The notes under the pieces were generated by a model. It ran no database searches. It saw nothing but the letters and a program-made list of their open reading frames with translations, and was not told where the DNA came from. A DNA stretch of 64,000 bases from Rhodobacterales bacterium (GTDB lineage Bacteria > Pseudomonadota > Alphaproteobacteria > Rhodobacterales > Rhodobacteraceae), in the NCBI GenBank assembly GCA_021155205.1, contig JAJNPS010000047.1, forward strand, positions 62,001-126,000, written 5' to 3'. The position numbers and the translations under genes are program-made. Within the stretch, counting starts at the first letter, position 1; every line of letters begins with the position of its first letter. Positions 8,661 through 16,764 of this stretch are shown here, piece by piece.

Positions 8661-10484
8661 TCAGGCACCCTTGCCGACTGGCGCGTCGGCACCCGGCTTT
8701 TGGGTCGTGGCCGACGCCGGATTGTTGCGGATGCCGGCGGGCCGGGTCAGCGCGCGCAGGGCCTCGGCCCCTATCGAGGGCGTGTGTTGAAATGCCAACA
8801 AGTAGACCGCCTTGGCAAAATCGCGGCGCACCCGCGCGATCTGGGCAAGTTCAACGGTCAGGCGCGATTGCAGCAGCGGATCGCGCGTGCCGGAGTTCAC
8901 CGTGCTCTTGTTGATCACCCGGGAATATGGCTCGATTCCCGCCCGGCGCAGATCCTCCTGCAGTGCCCCGGCCTCGGAAACCGGCGTCGTTTCTGCCAGC
9001 GTCACCAGAATGACTTTGGTGTAGGCCGCATCGCGCAGCCGCATCAGCGGTGTGATCAGATGCCCGGGAATGGCCGGATCAAGGTGCCGCGTCATCTGGC
9101 GATGATAGGCGCCGGTGGCATCCAGCAGCAGCAAGGTATGGCCGGTGGGCGCCGTATCCATGACGACAAATGCGCTGCGGGCTTCTGCGACAATGCGGGA
9201 AAAGGCGTGAAACACCGCGACTTCCTCGGTGCAGGGTGAGGCGAGGTCTTCGCGCAACAGGGCCTGGCCAGCGGCATCCAGATCGGCCCCGCGCTGCGCC
9301 ATGATCTTGTCGACATAGCGTCGGGTTTCCGCAACCGGATCAATCCGGTCAACCGTCAGCCCCGGTACCGAACCGTCCGGGACAAAGGCCAGATGTGCGG
9401 CCGGGTCCGTCGTCGTCAGAGGGACGGCATGGCCCCGTTCTGCCAGACCCACGGCAATCGCGGCGGCAAGGGTGGTCTTGCCCGCCCCGCCCTTGCCCAT
9501 CACCATGATCAGGCCTCGGTTGCCTGACGCAATGTCGTCGACCATCCGCGCGATGCCCGGAAGATCGACATCTGGTCCCGACCGCGAAATAGGGGGCTGC
9601 AGCTTGGGCGGAACCGGCGCTGCCAAAGCCCGAAACGCTGCCAGCCCGACCATGTCAAACGCAAGCAATGGATAGTCATCGCGGGTAAGCCCCTGCATCG
9701 CCGCAAGTGCTGCCTGCTGTTCGCGCTGCACCGCAAGCGCCACGGCATCAGACCTGTCCTGCGCCCGAAAGAACCCGTTGAGCGCAAGGCGCTGATTGGC
9801 AAGGCCCAGCTTTGCCAGTTCATCCGATGTTCGCGCCGCCTCACGGATCGCCCCGCGTTCGGCCCGCGTGACCAGAATGACCGTCGTGCGCATCGCATCG
9901 CCCAGACAGTCCAAGGCCGCGCGAAAGCGGTCTTCCTGCATTTTCAGACCGGAATGCGGTCCAAGGCAGGACACGCCCCTGTCGTTCCCCGCCAGAAACC
10001 CGGTCCAGGCCTTTGGCAGGCTCAACAGCCGCAAGGTGTGGCCGGTGGGCGCGGTGTCAAAGATGATGTGGTCATAGTCCGGCGCATCACCCGCCAGCAG
10101 GCCCGCGAATTCGTCAAAGGCCGCGATTTCCGTGGTGCAGAACCCAGAAAGCTGTTCCCGCACGGTTCTCGTTTCGTCCCTGGTGGCGTCAGGTGACATC
10201 TGGCCGATCACGCGGCGGCGGTAGGCCTCGGCCGCAGCCTCGGGGGCGATGTTCATCGCCGACAGGCGCGGCACACCCGTCAAGGGCCTTGGGTGATCCG
10301 CCAATGCCACGCCCAGCATCTCGTCCAGGTTGGAGGCAGGGTCGGTGCTGACCAGCAAGACCAGCAACCCGCGGTCCGCAAGGTCAATCGCCGTCGCACA
10401 ACTCAGCGAGGTTTTCCCGACCCCGCCTTTGCCGGTAAAGAAAAGAAACCGGGTCGGTGCTTGAAGATGGGGCCTGTGTGGCAT
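8661..10484 (-). CDS. arsA: Two-domain ArsA/GET3-type ATPase
   Basis: 607 residues from the ATG at 10484, with AAGG six bases upstream; a longer in-frame start at 10526 would be unusually close to the FNR-type box. Two homologous ATPase halves each carry a deviant Walker A (FTGKGGVGKTS near the N-terminus, MGKGGAGKTT in the second half) and the signature DTAPTGHTL. The cysteines that hold arsenite/antimonite in ArsA appear to be present: FCTTEIAAFDEF and GVSCLGP in the first half, SPCTEEVAVFHAF in the second. There is no arsB, arsC or arsR here, so an arsenite pump role is doubtful. The phaC neighbour and FNR-type promoter suggest an anaerobic stress function. A 104-bp piece (9737-9840) recurs at 13495-13598. 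Confidence 0.88.
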   Translation of the reverse strand: MPHRPHLQAPTRFLFFTGKGGVGKTSLSCATAIDLADRGLLVLLVSTDPASNLDEMLGVALADHPRPLTGVPRLSAMNIAPEAAAEAYRRRVIGQMSPDATRDETRTVREQLSGFCTTEIAAFDEFAGLLAGDAPDYDHIIFDTAPTGHTLRLLSLPKAWTGFLAGNDRGVSCLGPHSGLKMQEDRFRAALDCLGDAMRTTVILVTRAERGAIREAARTSDELAKLGLANQRLALNGFFRAQDRSDAVALAVQREQQAALAAMQGLTRDDYPLLAFDMVGLAAFRALAAPVPPKLQPPISRSGPDVDLPGIARMVDDIASGNRGLIMVMGKGGAGKTTLAAAIAVGLAERGHAVPLTTTDPAAHLAFVPDGSVPGLTVDRIDPVAETRRYVDKIMAQRGADLDAAGQALLREDLASPCTEEVAVFHAFSRIVAEARSAFVVMDTAPTGHTLLLLDATGAYHRQMTRHLDPAIPGHLITPLMRLRDAAYTKVILVTLAETTPVSEAGALQEDLRRAGIEPYSRVINKSTVNSGTRDPLLQSRLTVELAQIARVRRDFAKAVYLLAFQHTPSIGAEALRALTRPAGIRNNPASATTQKPGADAPVGKGA

Positions 10485-10515
10485 GGTGGACCTTGTCGGT
10501 GCGCTGTCTGCCTGC

Positions 10516-10557
10516 AGGATAGCCATCGCCGGACCGCGCCGGCTTGACCAGGATCAA
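10516..10557 (-). promoter_or_regulatory. FNR/FixK-type class II promoter of arsA
   Basis: TTGAC-CAGG-ATCAA at 10544-10557 is a strong FNR/FixK box between arsA (minus) and the sqr remnant (plus). On the minus strand TATCCT (10521 down to 10516) is centred 32 bp from the box, the same spacing as at hsp20. On the plus strand no good -10 is found at that distance, so the site serves arsA first; the nearest candidate there is GCTACG at 10574-10579. Confidence 0.7.
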
Positions 10558-10796
10558 GACAGCCCGCAGGCGTGCTACGCGCCGTTGAGCTTGGCAGCCA
10601 CCCGATCGAAATGTCGGGATGCGGGTTTGAATGGGCCGAAGTCCGGAGGATTTCCTTGCCGCTGTTGCGCAATGTCAAGAATTGGCAGGCCAGTAACTGG
10701 CATGTTGGCAATGGCGTCGATCCACAGGCGCAAATCGGCGCGGCAGGCAGGGGACCAGGGATGACACCCCGCCAAATGACTGGAAAGGCATGCACC

Positions 10797-11395
10797 GTGG
10801 CACATGTCGTCGTCTTGGGTGGCGGACTGGGAGGCACGATCGCAGCCTATGAGTTGCGGGAAAAGCTTGGGCCAAAGCATCAGATCTCGATCGTCACGAA
10901 CGGCGACCATTTCAACTTCGTGCCGTCGAACCCTTGGGTTGGCGCTGGCTGGCGCGACCGTGAGGCGGTTGCTGTCGAACTTGTCCCGGCGATGGCAAAG
11001 CGTGACATCGCTTTGCACACGCAAGGCGCAATCCCGCCGATGGGGAAAACCGCGGTCCCGGTGGGGGTGCCGAAAACCGGCTTCATGATCGAATCGATGG
11101 TCACGGCCACGGTCCACAACATCGACCGGCTGATCAAAGGCGAGGTGGCGGATGCCGAAGCAACGTGGAACGCGTTTTTCCCGGCAGATTTCGGCGACGG
11201 GGGTATCGCCTTTGTGGCGCAACCCCAGATCCCGCCGCGAAATGTCAACTGGTCATCCTCGGGCAAATTGGTGCATGCCGCCAAGATCGCGTTTGAAAAG
11301 TACTTCCTTTACAAGGTGCGTCGCGGGGTGTCGGAACCGTTCTACGAAAGCTTTGCCATGCGGACGCTGGGGATCAACAAGCTGAAAGAGGTACG
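10797..11395 (+). pseudogene. sqr: Sulfide:quinone oxidoreductase remnant, central part deleted
   Basis: The frame opens at a GTG (10797) with AAGG eight bases upstream and begins like a sulfide:quinone oxidoreductase: the FAD motif VVVLGGGLGG and NFVPSNPWVGAGWR. After about 75 residues it jumps from AKRDIALHTQG to IPPMGKTAVPVGVPKTGFMIESMVTA, which belongs near the C-terminus of the family, and ends with the usual membrane-attachment tail (KIAFEKYFLYKVRRGVSEPFYE). Roughly 200 or more residues, including the catalytic cysteines and much of the flavin and quinone sites, are gone, so it cannot oxidise sulfide. The deletion is in frame, and translation runs on into a Crp/Fnr fragment. Confidence 0.85.
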
Positions 11396-11459
11396 GGTTT
11401 CAAAGACGCCCGATGTCGTCCAGGTGGCCAAGGGAACATCGCGGGAGTCTGGGGTAAGA

Positions 11460-11672
11460 GTGTCGGAGAATTGGATCAGCCGATTTGACGGACTGTCCCG
11501 CCTTGAGCCTGCGGTCAGGGACGTGCTGATGCGCAAGAGTGCCGTGGTCACCGTGCCTGCCGATACCGTGATATTCGGGCCCGGCAAGTCACCCCAGAAC
11601 CTGCTTTTGCTGCTGGAAGGGCGGGTTCGTGTACAGCAACTGTCAGAAGCGGGGCGCGAGATCGTGCGCTGA
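11460..11672 (+). pseudogene. Crp/Fnr-family regulator fragment (sensor domain start only)
   Basis: In the same frame as the sqr remnant, and with its own GTG at 11460, about 70 residues match the N-terminus of Crp/Fnr regulators: LSRLEPAVRDVLM, VVTVPADTVIFGPG and LLLLLEGRVRVQQLSEAGREIV. It stops where the cNMP-binding fold should continue, so most of the sensor, the dimer helix and the DNA-binding domain are missing. It differs from the intact FixK-like regulator at 2184-2864. It is probably what remains of a regulator of the deleted neighbours. Confidence 0.7.
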
Positions 11673-11709
11673 CATAGAGGCCCGGCGCGACTGCCGCAAA
11701 GTCGCCCAC

Positions 11710-12446
11710 CGATATCGTCAGCCGTGTCGCGCACATGCGCGGCATCGAAATCGGCGCGGAAATCGGACTGCGTGCGATGGAGCGCGGCAAGCATCTGGTG
11801 ATGATGAACGTCGAGGCCGACGTGACCATCGGCGCTTACCTGCGGTCCGAGGCGGACCGGCTGGGCGTGGTCTGCAGCCTCGGCGCGGGGAAGAGCCTTC
11901 GTCCTGCATGGAACTGATCGAGTTCGTCAGCGCGATGGGCCACCGCATCGTCAGCACGGGCAAGGGCAAAAGAACAACCCTCTGAACATCGACGCGACCC
12001 CGGCGGAGTACGCCGACGAGGCGATCCGCCGCCACATGAACCCCCGGATGCTGGTGGAATTCGTTGATGGCTGCAAGACCATGGTGGAAATGGCCGCCAT
12101 CGCCAATGCCACCGGCCTGATCCCCGACCGCCCCGGCATGCACGGCCCGGCCTGTTCGCGTGACGACCTGAACAAGGTGCTGGTGCCGGACAGCGCCGGG
12201 GGCCTTCTGTCTTCGAACGAAGCCCGGGTGGACTATACCATAGGCAAGGGCGTGGCACCGGGTGTCTTTGTGGTGGCGGGCGCGGCGCGTGCGGCGGTGG
12301 CGATCCCCTGCGGGCTTCTGACCGGGGCCAGGGTGACGGCCCCCATCGCCAAGGGGGCGCTGATCACCACGGCCAACGCCAGGGTGCCCGAGGGCAGCAG
12401 GATCGCCGCCCTGCGCGCCCGGCAGGACAAGATGCTGGGCCTGTGA
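11710..12446 (+). pseudogene. NAD(P)-dependent oxidoreductase with SAF domain, N-truncated and frameshifted
   Basis: Homology runs through three frames. It begins in the middle of a homoserine-dehydrogenase-like Rossmann protein (GLRAMERGKHLVMMNVEAD), shifts near 11890-11897 beside a GGGG run, reads [20 protein letters not shown], shifts again in an AAAA run near 11969, and ends in the long third segment with [31 protein letters not shown] and a SAF-type end ([11 protein letters not shown]). Roughly the first 100 residues, including the nucleotide-binding loop, are absent. Related genes sit next to TPP-dependent dehydrogenase E1 genes in sugar or polyol clusters, as here. The ATG of the E1 alpha remnant follows four bases after the stop. 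Confidence 0.75.
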
Positions 12447-12449
12447 TCC

Positions 12450-13368
12450 ATGACCAGGCCCGACAACCGCCCCTTTGCCATCCGCACCTATGCGCCCGAC
12501 CGGCTGCGCGCGGCCTTGAAGCGGATGTATCTGATCCGCCGCTTCGAGGAGGGCGCCGAGGACAGCTACACCCGTGGCCTGATCCACGGCACCATGCATC
12601 TGTCCATCGGGCAGGAGGCCAGCGCCATGGCCACCTGCATCGAACTGACCGACAACGACAAGATCACCTCGACGCATCGCGGCCATGGCCACTGCATCGC
12701 CAAGGGCGCGGATGTGGGCCGGATGTTCGCCGAGTTCTTCGGCAAGGAGACCGGCTATTGCCGCGGGCGCGGCGGGTCCATTCACATCGCGGATGTAAAG
12801 ACGGGGAATCTCGGGGCCAACGGCATTGTCGGTGGCGGGTTGCCGATCGCGGTGGGCGCGGCGCTGTCGGCCAGGCGGCTGGGCAAATCAGACGTCACCG
12901 TCTGCTTTTTCGGCGACGGGGCGAACAACGAGGGGGCGTTTCACGAGTCCCTGGACATGGCCTCGGTCTGGAAGCTGCCGGTGGTTTTCGTCTGCGAGAA
13001 CAACGGTTACGGCATGTCCACCTCCACCGCGAGGTCGACCGCAGTGGCCAACATCGCCGACCGTGCCGCGGCCTATGCGATGCCGGGCATCACCGTGGAC
13101 GGCAATGACTTCTCTGCCGTCGCCGAAGCGGTCCACATCGCCATTGCGCGGGCGCGGGCCGGGGACGGCCCTCGCTGGTCGAGAACCTGACCTATCGCTG
13201 GCGCGGCCATTCCAAATCCGACCGCAACCGCTATCGCAGCAAGGAAGAGATCGAGGACTGGATGACGCGCGATCCCATCGCGCGGTTTCAGGCAGACCTG
13301 ATCGCGCATGGCGTGCTGGACGAGGCCGGGCCGCAGCGATTGCCGCCGAGGCGGTGGCCGACATGGAG
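12450..13368 (+). pseudogene. TPP-dependent dehydrogenase E1 alpha (acetoin/pyruvate type), frameshifted
   Basis: The first 240 codons are an intact E1 alpha: [13 protein letters not shown], the substrate region [13 protein letters not shown], and the thiamine-diphosphate motif [17 protein letters not shown] ending in [10 protein letters not shown]. The frame breaks near 13171, where one base seems to be missing in GGCCCTCG; homology resumes in another frame with [22 protein letters not shown]. It breaks again near 13330 in GCCGGGCCG and slides into the E1 beta remnant. The intact enzyme would decarboxylate a 2-oxo acid or acetoin and hand the acyl group to E2 lipoate. The end coordinate is approximate because the junction with E1 beta is blurred. 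Confidence 0.85.
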
Positions 13369-13991
13369 GCGGATCCGGCCGTGATCCTGATGGGCGTGGA
13401 CATCGGTGTCTATGGCGGCGCGTTTCAGGTCACGCTGGATCTTTTGGACAAGTTCGGCCCCGACCGGGTGATGGGCACGCCGATCTCCGAACTGGGCGGC
13501 GCGGACATCGGATGAACTGGCAAAGCTGGGCCTTGCCAATCAGCGCCTTGCGCTCAACGGGCTGTTTCGGGCGCAGGATAGGTCTGATGCCGTGGCGCCG
13601 GGCGGGCAGCGACGTGACCATCGTGGCAGGCTCCGTCATGGTGCGCCGCGCGCTGGAGGCGGCGGAAAGGCTGGCCGCCGACGGCATCAGCGCCGAGGTG
13701 ATCGACCTGCGTTCGATCCGGCCCATCGACCATCAGGCGATCCTGGCCTCGGTGCGCAAGACCGGGCGGCTGATGGTGGTCTATGAGGGCGTGAAGGCCT
13801 TTGGCGTCGGGGCCGAGATCAGCGCCATGGTCGCCGAAAGCGACGCCTTCGATTTTCTGGATGCGCCGATCCTGCGCCTTGGTGCGGCCGATGCCCCGGT
13901 GCCCTACAACCCCGATCTGGAACGCGCCTCGGTCCCGCAGGTGGACACCATTCTAGCTGCCGCAGTCCGCCTCGCCCGCCGCGAGGTCTGA
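13369..13991 (+). pseudogene. TPP-dependent dehydrogenase E1 beta, centre replaced by an arsA scrap
   Basis: The remnant starts a little inside the usual N-terminus (DPAVILMGVDIGVYGGAFQVT), reaches GTPISELG, then breaks. A 104-bp piece copied from arsA follows, after which E1 beta resumes in a different frame with GSDVTIVAGSVMVRRALEAAE, AEVIDLRSIRPIDH and the normal C-terminus ending at 13991. About 120 residues of the family, spanning the substrate and cofactor interface, are lost. It cannot form a working E1 tetramer. It stops three bases before the E2 remnant, so the original operon order E1 alpha, E1 beta, E2 is still visible. Confidence 0.88.
13495..13598 (+). repeat. 104-bp copy of an internal arsA segment
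   Basis: This stretch equals the reverse complement of 9737-9840 (inside arsA) at about 100 of 104 positions. In arsA terms it encodes SDELAKLGLANQRLALNG followed by LFRAQDRSDAVA, where the intact gene has F in place of L after the Asn-Gly. At its left edge GGCGGCGCG is shared with the preceding E1 beta sequence or lies at the junction, so joining at short homology is likely. Confidence 0.9.
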
Positions 13992-13994
13992 GCC

Positions 13995-14757
13995 ATGCCG
14001 GTGGAAGTGATCCTGCCCAAGGTCGACATGGACATGACCCATGGCACGCTGGCGGTCTGGCATGTCTCCCCCGGCGACGAGGTGGCCAAGGGGGCGGCGC
14101 TTTTCGACATCGAGACCGACAAGGCCGCGATGGAGGTGGAGGCCCCCGCCTCCGGTCGGCTGCATGCGGTGACAGCGCAGCCCGGCGACAGGGTGGCGGT
14201 CGGAACGGTGCTGGCGCTGATCTATGCCGAGGGAGAAGAGATCAGCGCGGCCACCCCGGCACCTGCCGCAGCGGTTGCCCCGGCCCCAGCCGGTCCCGTT
14301 GCAGCGGCCCTCGCGCCGGCCGAGACCGCACCGGTCGCCGATGATGCCCGCGACGACGCGCTGCGCGCGACCCCGGCGGCGCGCGCGGCGGCGCGCCGGT
14401 CTGGCACCGATCTGGCAGAGGTTCCGGGCACTGGCCCGAAGGGCCGGGTGCAAGAGGCCGATGTGAAGGCCCATCTTGAGGCAAGGACCGAACCCGAACC
14501 CGGACCTGCCAGTGCGACGGGCTGGTCGCAGCAGGCCGGACCGCTTCATGTCAGCACGCGGAAGGGGGGGCGTCCCGATTGTCCTGCTGCACGGCTTTAC
14601 CGCCGACAGCCAAAGCTGGGCACCCCTGGAAAGGGCACTTGGCCCTGACCATGCGCTGATCCGCATCGACCTGCCGGGGCATGGCCGCCCGCCCCGCCGC
14701 CGTCTGCGCGGCTTTGCCGATCTTGCCCGGGTGCTGGTCGAAGCCTTTGACGAGGCA
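13995..14757 (+). pseudogene. Acetoin-dehydrogenase-type E2 (lipoyl domain plus alpha/beta hydrolase), frameshifted and truncated
   Basis: Residues 1-80 form a lipoyl domain with the lipoyl-lysine in IETDKAAMEVE, then an Ala/Pro linker and a peripheral-subunit-binding domain (ATPAARAAARRSGTDL, GTGPKGRVQEADV). The catalytic part is not a CAT-type acyltransferase but the start of an alpha/beta hydrolase, as in AcoC-type E2 proteins. The frame breaks in a run of seven G (14564-14570), one more than needed; beyond it, in another frame, are IVLLHGFTADSQSW, IDLPGHG and FADLARVLVEAFDE. Homology ends near 14757, before the nucleophile elbow, and joins the SorC-type fragment. The lipoyl-domain part could still be translated, ending at 14648. 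Confidence 0.82.
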
Positions 14758-15242
14758 ACCCGGCCGAGTTCGCCTGGCAGTTTGCCGAACTGTTCCAGGC
14801 CGAAGGCTACCTGATCCCCGCACCCGCCGTGGTGGACAGCCCGGAAACCAAGCACGCCCTGCTGGAACGCTGCGGCTTGTCCGCCATCTTCGAGATGGCC
14901 AACAAGCTGGACGTGGCGCTGCTGTCTGTGGGCGGCATTTCGACGATGACCACCAGCTACCGGACGGGTTACATCACCGAATCCGACCGCCGGTCGCTGA
15001 TTGACGCGGGCGCGGTCGGCGACGTGCTGTACAACTTCATCGACGAGAACGGCGTCGTCGTCGCGCATGACGTGAACGAGCGGGTGATTTCCGTCAACCT
15101 CGCCAATCTGCGCCGCACGGCGGAACGTGTGCTGATCTCGGGCGGCAGGGAAAAGCGCATCGCACTGCGGGCGGCGCTGAAGACACTAAGTCCAACAACC
15201 CTGATAACCGATGAGCAAACGGCCAAGGATCTTGCGGCCTGA
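14757..15242 (+). pseudogene. SorC-type sugar-binding transcription regulator, C-terminal half only
   Basis: From NPAEFAWQFAELFQAEGYLIPAPAVV onward this is the effector-binding domain of SorC/DeoR-like regulators: LSAIFEMANKLDVALLSVGGIS, GAVGDVLYNFID and the C-terminal VSVNLANLRR, ISGGREKRIALRAAL, LITDEQTA. The N-terminal helix-turn-helix and the first part of the effector domain are missing. The homology begins directly after the truncated hydrolase part of E2, so it is a deletion junction. The intact protein would have controlled a sugar or polyol operon, consistent with the dehydrogenase genes before it. An internal ATG or GTG could start a shorter effector-domain protein, but no DNA binding would remain. 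Confidence 0.8.
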
Positions 15243-15334
15243 TGCTGCGGTGTCCGGGTCGTCGGTCACTCTGATCAAGCCCACGACCGGCCGCGCAGCC
15301 ATGCCTGCTCAGCCGAGCGCCGTCGCTTTGACTG

Positions 15335-15502
15335 TCAGGTTTCGCGCCCTCGCGCGATACGCAGAAACTGGATGACCCGCGTCACGCCAGACTTTGTGTG
15401 CGGCCGGTGCCACGTCTCGCGCGGAGTGCGGGACAGGCGCAGGAAATGCTTCACCCGCGTTCCCGTGCGGGCGGGCGTGTGATCCATCGCGTGCTTGGTC
15501 AT
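15335..15502 (-). CDS. Possible small basic protein (55 residues)
   Basis: This is the only reading frame with any protein-like character in the 449-base gap between the pseudogene cluster and queG. From the ATG at 15502 it would encode a very basic 55-residue protein whose two halves resemble each other (KHFLRLSRTPRE and IQFLRIARGRE). The ribosome binding site is weak (GTGGAAA). I recognise no family. The rest of the gap (15243-15334 and 15503-15690) shows nothing I can identify. Confidence 0.25.
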   Translation of the reverse strand: MTKHAMDHTPARTGTRVKHFLRLSRTPRETWHRPHTKSGVTRVIQFLRIARGRET

Positions 15503-15690
15503 GGCAGGTTTCCACCGTCTTGGTTGCGCAGGCATGCAGCGTAACACCGAATCCTGTCGCCCCCTACGCCCAAAACGCGCCGCGACCGCCAAGCGCCGAC
15601 CGGCGACAGGCAATTTGGCCAAAAGCCGCGCAGGGTCAGAGGTTCAGGCCGCAGACGGCGCGGCGCGAGGTCACGATACCGCGGACCGGA

Positions 15691-16710
15691 TCAGGCCTGC
15701 CCCAGCCGTTCGACTGCCCAGCGCGCGGCATCTGCAACCGCCGGATCGGCATCCTGCAACCGCGCCACCGCCGATGGCGCCAGCGCCGGCATCCCGGAAT
15801 TTCCGATGGCATAAAGCACGTTGCGAACGAAACGGTCGCGGCCGATCCGCTTGATCGGGCTGCCCGAAAACCGGGCGCGAAAGGCAGCGTCATCCAGCGC
15901 CGAAAGGTCCGCCAGTTCCGGCAGACCGACGCGGGGCTGATAACCGATCTCGGTCGCGGCCACCGCGAACTTGTTCCACGGACAGACGGCCAGGCAGTCA
16001 TCGCAGCCATAGATGCGGTTGCCCATCAGGGCGCGAAGGTCTGGGTCCACCGCACCCTTGTGTTCGATGGTCAGGTAGGAAATGCAGCGCCGCGCGTCCA
16101 GTTGGTACGGTGCGGGAAAGGCATTGGTCGGGCAGATGTCGAGGCAGGCGCGGCAGGACCCGCAATGGTCTGCCTCGGGCATGTCGGGGGGCAGGTCCAG
16201 CGTGGTGAAGATCGCGCCCAGAAACACCCAGTTGCCCAGGTCGCGGCCCAGAAGATTGGTATGCTTGCCCTGCCAGCCAAGGCCTGCCGCCTGGGCCAGG
16301 GGCTTTTCCATAACGGGGGCGGTATCGACAAAAACCTTGATCTCGGCCCCGGTCTGGTCAACAAGCCAGCGCCCCAGCCGTTTCAGCCGCCGCTTGACAA
16401 GGTCGTGGTAGTCGCGGCCTTGCGCATAGCAACTGACGACACCCCGGTCGCGATGCGCAAGGCCCGCCATCGGATCGCTCGCAGGCGTATATGCCTCGGC
16501 CAGCATGATCACTGACTGCGCCTCGGGCCACAGGGCCGTCGGCGACCGGCGCCATTCCGCCCGGTCTGCCATCCACGACATCTGCCCGTGATGCCCGGCA
16601 TCAAGCCACGCGCCAAGGCGCGCAGCAGTCTGGGGAGTGGCATCGGGGGAACAGATACCGACGGCGGAAAAGCCTTCGATCAAAGCCCTTTCGCGCAATG
16701 CGTCTTTCAT
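15691..16710 (-). CDS. queG: Epoxyqueuosine reductase
   Basis: 339 residues. QueG reduces epoxyqueuosine to queuosine in the wobble position of tRNAs with GUN anticodons, using cobalamin and two [4Fe-4S] clusters. The N-terminal cobalamin-binding domain includes the conserved [18 protein letters not shown] ferredoxin-like part has [12 protein letters not shown] and [13 protein letters not shown], giving eight cluster ligands. The C-terminal region ([29 protein letters not shown]) is HEAT-like. It is the last gene of a minus-strand run: mtgA, GST, queG, with 54 bases between GST and queG. Confidence 0.96.
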   Translation of the reverse strand: MKDALRERALIEGFSAVGICSPDATPQTAARLGAWLDAGHHGQMSWMADRAEWRRSPTALWPEAQSVIMLAEAYTPASDPMAGLAHRDRGVVSCYAQGRDYHDLVKRRLKRLGRWLVDQTGAEIKVFVDTAPVMEKPLAQAAGLGWQGKHTNLLGRDLGNWVFLGAIFTTLDLPPDMPEADHCGSCRACLDICPTNAFPAPYQLDARRCISYLTIEHKGAVDPDLRALMGNRIYGCDDCLAVCPWNKFAVAATEIGYQPRVGLPELADLSALDDAAFRARFSGSPIKRIGRDRFVRNVLYAIGNSGMPALAPSAVARLQDADPAVADAARWAVERLGQA

Positions 16711-16764
16711 CTTGGTTCAAATTATTCCAAGGGGTCCGGGGGTGTGAAACCCCCGGCGCGTGGA

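Noticed and set aside
8661..10484. An arsenic resistance operon
   Set aside because: Only the ArsA-type ATPase is present; no arsB, arsC, arsD or arsR is seen, and its promoter and neighbours point elsewhere.
13495..13598. A mobile element or repeat family
   Set aside because: Only two copies occur in the window, one of them inside intact arsA; no terminal repeats or target duplication surround the patch.
10797..15242. A novel chimeric system made from the mixed domains
   Set aside because: Each piece aligns to a standard family but is cut short or frameshifted; order and strand match ordinary ancestral operons. Decay explains the mix better than a new function.
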